Shown in pieces: positions 18,945 through 24,732 of a DNA stretch of 24,732 bases (position 1 is its first letter; every line of letters starts with the position of its first letter). The DNA comes from Bolinopsis microptera. Taxonomy: Eukaryota; Ctenophora; Tentaculata; Lobata; Bolinopsidae. Made by a program: the position numbers and the translations under genes. The DNA lies in assembly GCF_026151205.1 (NCBI RefSeq), contig NW_026971874.1, positions 1 through 24,732 of the forward strand, read 5' to 3'. The notes under the pieces are model-generated. The model was not told the origin of the DNA, ran no database searches, and was given only the letters and a program-made list of their open reading frames with translations.

Positions 18945-19471
18945 AAAATCGATAGAATTTCAATGCTATCATCCAAAATGTACTATTTTTTGGATTATAT
19001 TTCCCATATTTGGTAATGTACAAAATCAGAAATGTGACCAAGTAAGAGTTGGTTGGACGTTACTTGTAGGGGGTTCTTCAAAGAACCAAAAATTAAGGTA
19101 AAATTTGAGCTTCCTTCAAAAATGTGGTTGTCAACAGGACCCTATCATTGCAGGCTCCCAAGTGGTGCTTCCTAAAGAGTCCAACTTGATAAGCCCTTCA
19201 TTGCAGATGGTATAACTGCACTGCAGCTAACTCCAGTATTATTAGTAGTAAGTTAATAATTGTACGAGGGTAGTATCTGCCTGATTAACGCGTTTAGTCG
19301 ACACCACTTTTTCCATCGTCTAGTCGGTTCCATGAGTCCTCAAAGGGTGTCTACTGAACAAGTGTATACAATGAACTACTTCAGGACACATTTACATGTT
19401 GTCACATGATATCTCTATCAAAGCTAAAGGTTACATCATTGGTGTATCCAGCTCAGGAATTCTTGGGTTTT
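18945..19471. other. Spacer between left flanking repeat and octamer array
   Basis: No gene seen. Near its right end, GACACATTTACATGTTG (19384-19400) weakly resembles GACACATTTCCATGTTG at about 21659-21675, suggesting the duplicated flank was originally longer than 330 bp. Confidence 0.4.
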
Positions 19472-21059
19472 ACCTGGATAAGTGTATCCCGGTCACCTGG
19501 TTACCTGGAGAGGTGTCTCCAGGTAACCAGGTTACATGGTTACCTGGTTACCTGGTTACCTGGTTACCTGGTTACCTGGTTACCTGGTTACCTGGTTACC
19601 TGGTTACCTGGTTACCTGGTTACCTGGTTACCTGGTTACCTGGTTACCTGGTTACCTGGTTACCTGGTTACCTGGTTACCTGGTTACCTGGTTACCTGGT
19701 TACCTGGTTACCTGGTTACCTGGTTACCTGGTTACCTGGTTACCTGGTTACCTGGTTACCTGGTTACCTGGTTACCTGGTTACCTGGTTACCTGGTTACC
19801 TGGTTACCTGGTTACCTGGTTACCTGGTTACCTGGTTACCTGGTTACCTGGTTACCTGGTTACCTGGTTACCTGGTTACCTGGTTACCTGGTTACCTGGT
19901 TACCTGGTTACCTGGTTACCTGGTTACCTGGTTACCTGGTTACCTGGTTACCTGGTTACCTGGTTACCTGGTTACCTGGTTACCTGGTTACCTGGTTACC
20001 TGGTTACCTGGTTACCTGGTTACCTGGTTACCTGGTTACCTGGTTACCTGGTTACCTGGTTACCTGGTTACCTGGTTACCTGGTTACCTGGTTACCTGGT
20101 TACCTGGTTACCTGGTTACCTGGTTACCTGGTTACCTGGTTACCTGGTTACCTGGTTACCTGGTTACCTGGTTACCTGGTTACCTGGTTACCTGGTTACC
20201 TGGTTACCTGGTTACCTGGTTACCTGGTTACCTGGTTACCTGGTTACCTGGTTACCTGGTTACCTGGTTACCTGGTTACCTGGTTACCTGGTTACCTGGT
20301 TACCTGGTTACCTGGTTACCTGGTTACCTGTTTACCTGGTTACCTGGTTACCTGGTTACCTGGTTACCTGGTTACCTGGATAAGTGTATCCCGGTCACCT
20401 GGTTACCTGGAGAGGTGTCTCCAGGTAACCAGGTAACCAGGTTACATGGTTACCTGGTTACCTGGTTACCTGGTTACCTGGTTACCTGGTTACCTGGTTA
20501 CCTGGTTACCTGGTTACCTGGTTACCTGGTTACCTGGTTACCTGGTTACCTGGTTACCTGGTTACCTGGTTACCTGGTTACCTGGTTACCTGGTTACCTG
20601 GTTACCTGGTTACCTGGTTACCTGGTTACCTGGTTACCTGGTTACCTGGTTACCTGGTTACCTGGTTACCTGGTTACCTGGTTACCTGGTTACCTGGTTA
20701 CCTGGTTACCTGGTTACCTGGTTACCTGGTTACCTGGTTACCTGGTTGCCTGGTTACCTGTTTACCTGGTTACCTGGTTACCTGTTTACCTGGTTACCTG
20801 GTTACCTGTTTACCTGGTTACCTGGTTACCTGTTTACCTGGTTACCTGGTTACCTGTTTACCTGGCTACCTGTTTATCTGTTTACCTGGTTACCTGGTTA
20901 TCTGGAGAGGTGTCCCCAGGTTACATGGTTACCTGGTTACCTGGTTACCTGGTTACCTGGTTACCTGGTTACCTGGTTACCTCGTCACCTGGTTACCTGG
21001 TTACCCGGATAAGTGTATCCAGGTTACCTGGTTACCTGGTTATCGGGTTACCTGGATAA
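19472..21059. repeat. GGTTACCT octamer array with header modules
   Basis: Almost pure tandem GGTTACCT: about 104 units in block 1 (about 19532-20373), about 38 in block 2 (about 20446-20750), then a variant block to 21059. Blocks are introduced by a shared header, GGATAAGTGTATCCCGGTCA followed by a hairpin-forming segment (19476-19540 and 20377-20450, with degraded versions near 20890 and 21006). Because 8 and 3 share no factor, all three plus frames give the same octapeptide cycle WLPGYLVT without stops, so the long frames here are not genes. Each unit contains GGTTACC, a near-palindrome. Confidence 0.97.
19495..19532. repeat. 17-bp hairpin in the array header
   Basis: ACCTGGTTACCTGGAGA and TCTCCAGGTAACCAGGT are perfect inverted copies separated by GGTG. 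The same structure recurs near 20397-20434. A strong cruciform or hairpin candidate at the start of each block. Confidence 0.8.
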
Positions 21060-21062
21060 CCC

Positions 21063-21379
21063 AATGAAGAAGGGTTATGTGATATTTTGACCAACATGAA
21101 ACGATTTTTATTTAAAATTTTAAAAGGCAATGCCTACGGTTGATAGAAATCTAGCCTCCGCTAACCAGCGCAATTCTTGTTAATAAAACTGTTCGATGGT
21201 ACTATCATGACGTACTTAATCTAACAGAGCCGCTTATTTCAATTGTTCTACTGGTCATGAGTCTTCAAAAGGACCGCTACAAATGGGTTACACTGCTCAT
21301 GAAGCACCAACATGGAAATGTAATCTGTCTGAAACACAGTCTTTATTAGCAGCATGTACCCCATACCATACAGTGTTAG
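21063..21379. repeat. Flanking direct repeat, right copy
   Basis: Partner of 18615-18944, immediately right of the octamer array and about 400 bp upstream of the crystallin/aerolysin gene. Confidence 0.9.
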
Positions 21380-21400
21380 CATTGTGGTAAATACCTTATC

Positions 21401-21508
21401 GGACTTTAATTGGACGCTGGAGACCCTAGCGTTCATTTTAATGTCTGTTGAAATAAAATGAACGCTAGGGTCTCCAGCGTCCAATTACTGTCCGTTAAAA
21501 TAAAGTCC
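21401..21508. mobile_element. Small foldback element with 34-bp perfect arms
   Basis: Arms at 21407-21440 and 21454-21487 are perfect inverted copies (core GACGCTGGAGACCCTAGCG) around a 13-base loop. An outer pair GGACTTT (21401) / AAAGTCC (21502-21508) extends the symmetry. It is absent from the corresponding place after the left flanking repeat, so it inserted after the duplication. It may be a MITE; no target duplication is obvious. Confidence 0.7.
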
Positions 21509-21706
21509 AAGTTCAGTAGCTCAATTTTTAAACCGCATGAGTGTAGATATCGGCTCAGACGCTTTTAATCTTCCAAACCCTTTCATCTTGCGTTAAAGTG
21601 CGTCAATCAAGGGACGAACACAAAGAGTGGGGGGGGGGGACACAAAGAGGACCCTCATGACACATTTCCATGTTGCACCCTATCTCCTGCCATCATCACC
21701 ACGGAA

Positions 21707-21712
21707 TTTATA
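21707..21712 (+). promoter_or_regulatory. Possible TATA-like element
   Basis: TTTATA lies about 80 bases before the crystallin/aerolysin start codon, a spacing that would allow a short 5' UTR. Weak evidence: AT-rich hexamers are common here. Confidence 0.2.
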
Positions 21713-21788
21713 CCAGTGTGATAGATGTTTATTTAACCAGCTAGCTCAACACGAAATCTTATAATTTGTATCAAGCAACCTCGCAAAG

Positions 21789-23072
21789 ATGCTTCAATCC
21801 CTCTCTCTTCTCGCTCTGCTCTCCGCTTCGTGCGCTATCTGGCTGGACCTCTACGAGCACGACAATACCAATGGAAACAAGGTACGACTGACTGAACCTG
21901 TAGATTGGCTTGGAAATGTCCACTTTAATGATGCAGCATCCAGTGCACGAGCTGACGGGAACTGGGAACTGTACTCTAACTGGAACTTTGAAGGGCTGAG
22001 GATGGTAGTGGAAGGTGGTCGTCACTACAACAACTTGGGGGGAACCTTCAACGACGCAGTCTCCTCAGCTCGACCTACCTGTATTTACACAGGGGATGCT
22101 AATGATGCCCTGCTAGAAGTTTGGGAGCATGGTGACCACCGTGGCAACAAGAAGTCCTACACGAAGGATGAATCGTACTTGAACGACTGGAACGACAAGA
22201 TTAGCTCGGCGTGCGCTGTTAAGGGGGACTGGGAGTTATACGAACACTACCTCTTTACAGGAGTTAGATGGGTGATAAAAGAGAACGAATGTCATAACAT
22301 AGTGGCACACAATGATTACTACACCTCCCTGCGACCTCTCTGTGCCAGCTACCACCCAAAGTGTACTGTACAGAAAGTCAGGGTGGGGTCCCAGGGTTTG
22401 TTGACGCCCAGATACGAATCAACAGAGGTTATCGGCGCTAACGATGGTGGCACGTGCACTGGCCCGTCCACCTATACCCTGAGCATGCAACACTCGAGGA
22501 CAGTCACGGAATCGACCACGCTTGAGTTCGGGGAGAGTAACGAGGATAACTGGGGCGTGTCGGTGACAGTGGAAGTGGAGGCAGCTGCCAAGGTGTTTGG
22601 AGCAGGAAGTTCGGTGACCATGGGTGTTTCTGTTGGGTTCGGAGGATCCCGAACCGTCTCCAAATCAGAATCTACGACAAAAGAAGTGGCTCACCAGTCT
22701 TTGGTAGGGATGAGTGTAGCTTTTCCAGTGCCCGGAGCAGCTTTAGTGTTTGGACTGGTAGACAAGTACAAGATGGATGGAGCTGACGTACCAGCCACAA
22801 TGGAGCTGCTGTGTCCTGATGGCAGCACCAAAGAGAAGAAGACCCACATAAAAGTAAAGTCTACTACCTTCTCTTCTGCCACCTTCTGGTCAATGCAAGG
22901 AAAATTTAACACTGGGCCGTGTAATAGAGATTGGACATTGCCATTTTGTGTTAAACACGTTCGGCAACGGTACTCAAACTTCATCGGGAACAGGCAAGAA
23001 ATTGTAGACGGTTTCCGTGCTTGTTTTGCACATGGTAAAGGGTCCATTAATGGTTTTAAAGAGAAGAAATAA
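21789..23072 (+). CDS. Secreted beta/gamma-crystallin + aerolysin-like pore-forming protein
   Basis: 427 residues in one exon. Residues 1-16 are a signal peptide ending near SASCA. Residues 17-96 and about 108-186 are two beta/gamma-crystallin domains, each with two Greek-key motifs. All four calcium motifs of the form (N/D)(N/D)xx(S/T)S are present: NDAASS (47-52), NDAVSS (88-93), NDKISS (135-140) and NDYYTS (175-180). Residues about 190-380 form an aerolysin/ETX-MTX2-type region: long Ser/Thr-rich alternating strands, with an amphipathic stretch rich in Ala, Gly and Val (about 262-286) that could be the insertion hairpin. A Cys-containing tail follows. Family knowledge: this fusion occurs in animals, for example the frog beta-gamma-CAT alpha subunit, where the protein oligomerises on membranes in defence or vesicle roles. 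Inference: a secreted, calcium-tuned membrane-active defence or venom-like protein. Whether it is toxic cannot be told. Kozak context has A at -3. Confidence 0.9.
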   Translation: MLQSLSLLALLSASCAIWLDLYEHDNTNGNKVRLTEPVDWLGNVHFNDAASSARADGNWELYSNWNFEGLRMVVEGGRHYNNLGGTFNDAVSSARPTCIYTGDANDALLEVWEHGDHRGNKKSYTKDESYLNDWNDKISSACAVKGDWELYEHYLFTGVRWVIKENECHNIVAHNDYYTSLRPLCASYHPKCTVQKVRVGSQGLLTPRYESTEVIGANDGGTCTGPSTYTLSMQHSRTVTESTTLEFGESNEDNWGVSVTVEVEAAAKVFGAGSSVTMGVSVGFGGSRTVSKSESTTKEVAHQSLVGMSVAFPVPGAALVFGLVDKYKMDGADVPATMELLCPDGSTKEKKTHIKVKSTTFSSATFWSMQGKFNTGPCNRDWTLPFCVKHVRQRYSNFIGNRQEIVDGFRACFAHGKGSINGFKEKK

Positions 23073-23073
23073 A
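23068..23073 (+). terminator. Polyadenylation signal overlapping the stop codon
   Basis: AATAAA at 23068-23073 contains the TAA stop codon (23070-23072) of the crystallin/aerolysin gene. If used, the 3' UTR would be only 15-30 bases. Another AATAAA occurs at 23315-23320 (ATGAATAAATC). Confidence 0.5.
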
Positions 23074-23700
23074 CTTATTTGTTATTAAGTTCATTTCTTT
23101 CAAAAATCAACCCTATTTCTTGGTTTTTCATTTCATATCTTCATATATTTAAGGGATTTCTCGCTTTGTCTTTCAAAAATCATTTTGCACCCGTAATCGT
23201 TTCATGATTTTGTTTATCTCTTCAATTTATTAGTTGACCGATAGCATTTTCCTTATTAGTGATATAGTTCAGAGATGTTTGTTTTACTTTTCTTGAAAGC
23301 ATTCCTTACACAATGAATAAATCAATAACGCCAATGGATTCTTAAAATTATCAAACATCCATAAAAAACAATTCTTATTCAGTTTTCTAATCAGATACGT
23401 GGAACAGTGTTAAATAATCTGGAAAAGATATTTATCTTGAGACATTTGCCTTCTAATTCTATCAGCATTAAAGTTATGCTAAATCCCTGCTGTTAACAGC
23501 CTACATATTACACTAAAAGTATACTTAATCTTGCTTAGTAATCTCTACTATTATACACGTGTTTTTCTTTCCATACTATCACCGGTCACGCCAAATTATA
23601 ATGATATTAGTGTGTAAAGTAATCGTTGACATATTTACTCCGCAACTAGAACTGCGCGTCATTTGGCGCGTATCTTGCTGGAATTCCTCAATTCCTCTCT
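23074..23700. other. Noncoding, AT-rich 3' flank
   Basis: Downstream of the crystallin/aerolysin gene; no second gene, exon or RNA was recognised. Confidence 0.5.
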
Positions 23701-23760
23701 AGATCGGCGAGATGCGCTACTGTGCCGCGCTGAGATGAATTGACATCGTCAATTAACCTA
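23700..23760 (-). repeat. Dispersed repeat related to 16901-16988
   Basis: GATGAATTGACATCGTCAAT at 23734-23753 is the exact reverse complement of part of 16901-16923, and the neighbouring GATGCGCTACTGTGCCGCGC matches the inverted form of the foldback arm at 16960-16985 with small differences. It is a partial, inverted copy of the same family. Confidence 0.7.
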
Positions 23761-23880
23761 AACCCAAACTAAAACTAAACTGGGCTCTCCTCATGTGTCA
23801 CCAAACTAGACCAATACCAAATAAGCAATTTTAGATGTTATCCATATTGACAGTGTCAATGGTCAACCCATCGAGATCGA

Positions 23881-23911
23881 GATCGTTGCTTTGCGAAGCA
23901 GAGCAACGATC
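23881..23911. repeat. 10-bp inverted repeat hairpin
   Basis: GATCGTTGCT (23881-23890) and AGCAACGATC (23902-23911) around an 11-base loop, with CGAAGCA repeated nearby (23894-23900 and 23914-23920). Confidence 0.6.
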
Positions 23912-24394
23912 GACGAAGCAAGAATGCTAGTTTGCGCGTCGAAGTCCTCCAATTTTAGATTATTATATTTTTCTATATTTGTATAATAAGTATATTGACG
24001 TAGTGGATGGTTGAGCCTGAGGGGGTTTCAAGCACAGGTCACTCTCAAATCCTAAAGATAAGCAGTGGCTTTCGGCACTTGAAACTTCTTCAAACCTCCC
24101 CTGATTTATTTGTTAGTGATATTGTTTGATTGTGGATTGTGCCGTAAAAATAAATATTTGTTTTATTTATTAATATTTGTTTTATATTATTACGCGAATA
24201 CACATGGCTATGTGAAGGGTTTATGTAAAACCGTTTTGTACGGCTTCAAAACCATAAAAACCAAAGTCACGTTAAAATTGAAATTTTTGGGCGAGCGAAT
24301 TAGTAAATCGAATTCGTATTTTACTAGCCTGTCACGTGACCAAAACGGTTTTTTGCCCATAACTCTCCAGGAAAGCATTTTAACCCTACGTCAT

Positions 24395-24420
24395 GGGGGG
24401 GGGGGGGGGGGGGGGGGGGG
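24395..24420. repeat. 26-base G run
   Basis: An uninterrupted homopolymer of G directly after CTACGTCAT. Its true length is uncertain in any assembly. Confidence 0.85.
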
Positions 24421-24473
24421 TGATTCGGAATCAGCGTCCAAAAATACACCGATCTGGATCACTTTCATGCCCA

Positions 24474-24529
24474 AAGGGCCTTTTCACAAGAATTTTCTTA
24501 AAATTTGGGCGAGCGATTTAGTAGAAGCG
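24474..24529 (+). repeat. Dispersed repeat also at 17063-17124 (minus)
   Basis: The sequence ACAAGAATTTTCTTAAAATT followed by TGGGCGAGCGATTTAG matches the reverse complement of 17063-17124, the loop of the foldback MITE, with a 7-base indel and few substitutions. Confidence 0.75.
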
Positions 24530-24732
24530 TTTGTACCCAGGAAACTTTACTGGTAGGGGCCTAACTTCGAAAATAAAAGAGATAGAAACATTTGGTTTTC
24601 AACAAAATGTTTGCCTTGTAAAAATTAACGATACTCGTAAAATAAATGTTTCAAATTCAACAATGTAAAAATAACGTTTCCCCCCCCTAGGTTGTACTTG
24701 TAGGTTTATAACCTACCCAGGTTTATAACCTA

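Larger units (their letters stand above)
23912..24732. other. Noncoding tail with dispersed repeats
   Basis: A frame of 148 codons at 24110-24556 has no family resemblance and runs through the G run, so it is not accepted as a gene. Near-identical GGGCGAGCGA stretches (24289-24298 and 24507-24516) lie in direct orientation. Two imperfect copies of AGGTTTATAACCTA end the window. Confidence 0.5.

Noticed and set aside
19536-20373. Octamer array as CRISPR or telomere
   Set aside because: There are no unique spacers between repeats, and GGTTACCT is not a known animal telomere motif; the array is internal.
19396-21059. Three very long plus-strand frames encoding WLPGYLVT repeats
   Set aside because: An octamer without a stop in any phase gives the same octapeptide cycle in all three frames, so openness is automatic. 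There is no non-repeat domain, and the reverse strand (AGGTAACC) has stops.
21760-21765. TATAAT just before the crystallin/aerolysin ATG as the core promoter
   Set aside because: It is only 24 bases from the end of the hexamer to the start codon, which would put transcription start at or after the ATG.
24110-24556. 148-codon plus-strand frame
   Set aside because: It crosses a 26-base G run and dispersed repeat sequence, shows no family motifs, and has hydrophobic residues explained by AT-rich composition.

Overview
This is a metazoan nuclear window. It is AT-rich and has spliced genes with GT-AG introns, several eukaryotic transposon classes and extensive minisatellites. A cnidarian or another marine invertebrate is plausible, but the sequence does not fix the species. 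The gene content is small: a multi-exon arylsulfatase on the minus strand (exon 1 starts at 11816, the last exon I can place ends at 2364) and an intronless secreted beta/gamma-crystallin + aerolysin-like protein on the plus strand (21789-23072). Everything else is mobile or repetitive DNA and its decay products.

Left part (1-2240): an approximately 2.1-kb element bounded by G-run inverted termini (61-2204) whose interior is almost entirely decamer repeats with a GTCCG core plus about 1.5 kb of GGA-rich minisatellite. From 2364 to 11816 lie nine exons of the arylsulfatase. They are mutually in phase and carry the formylglycine motif, GKWHLG and DHG. The C-terminal exon is not found and probably lies beyond the left edge. 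Intron 2 is enlarged to about 6.5 kb by an apparently full-length, open-frame CR1/L2-like LINE in the sense orientation (about 5240-10540) and by a hAT-type MITE with a perfect 8-bp target duplication.

The LINE is the most interesting object. Its ORF2 is a PHD finger + APE endonuclease + reverse transcriptase. Its ORF1 is PHD finger + AlkB-like 2-oxoglutarate/Fe(II) dioxygenase + SGNH esterase. PHD and esterase domains are known in CR1 ORF1; the dioxygenase, with HxD...H...RxxxxxR intact, is not something I know as a described LINE component.

From 12150 to 16270 lie two decayed retroelements on the plus strand: a reverse transcriptase with a zinc knuckle and restriction-like endonuclease (R2-like architecture), and the 3' part of a Penelope-like element that is itself interrupted by a second copy of the hAT MITE. 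From 16270 to 18600 there is AT-rich noncoding DNA with a GC-rich foldback element. From 18600 to 21690 an approximately 1.55-kb array of the octamer GGTTACCT sits between two diverged copies of an approximately 330-bp sequence; a foldback element follows, and then the crystallin/aerolysin gene. After 23073 there is noncoding DNA with dispersed repeats and a 26-base G run.
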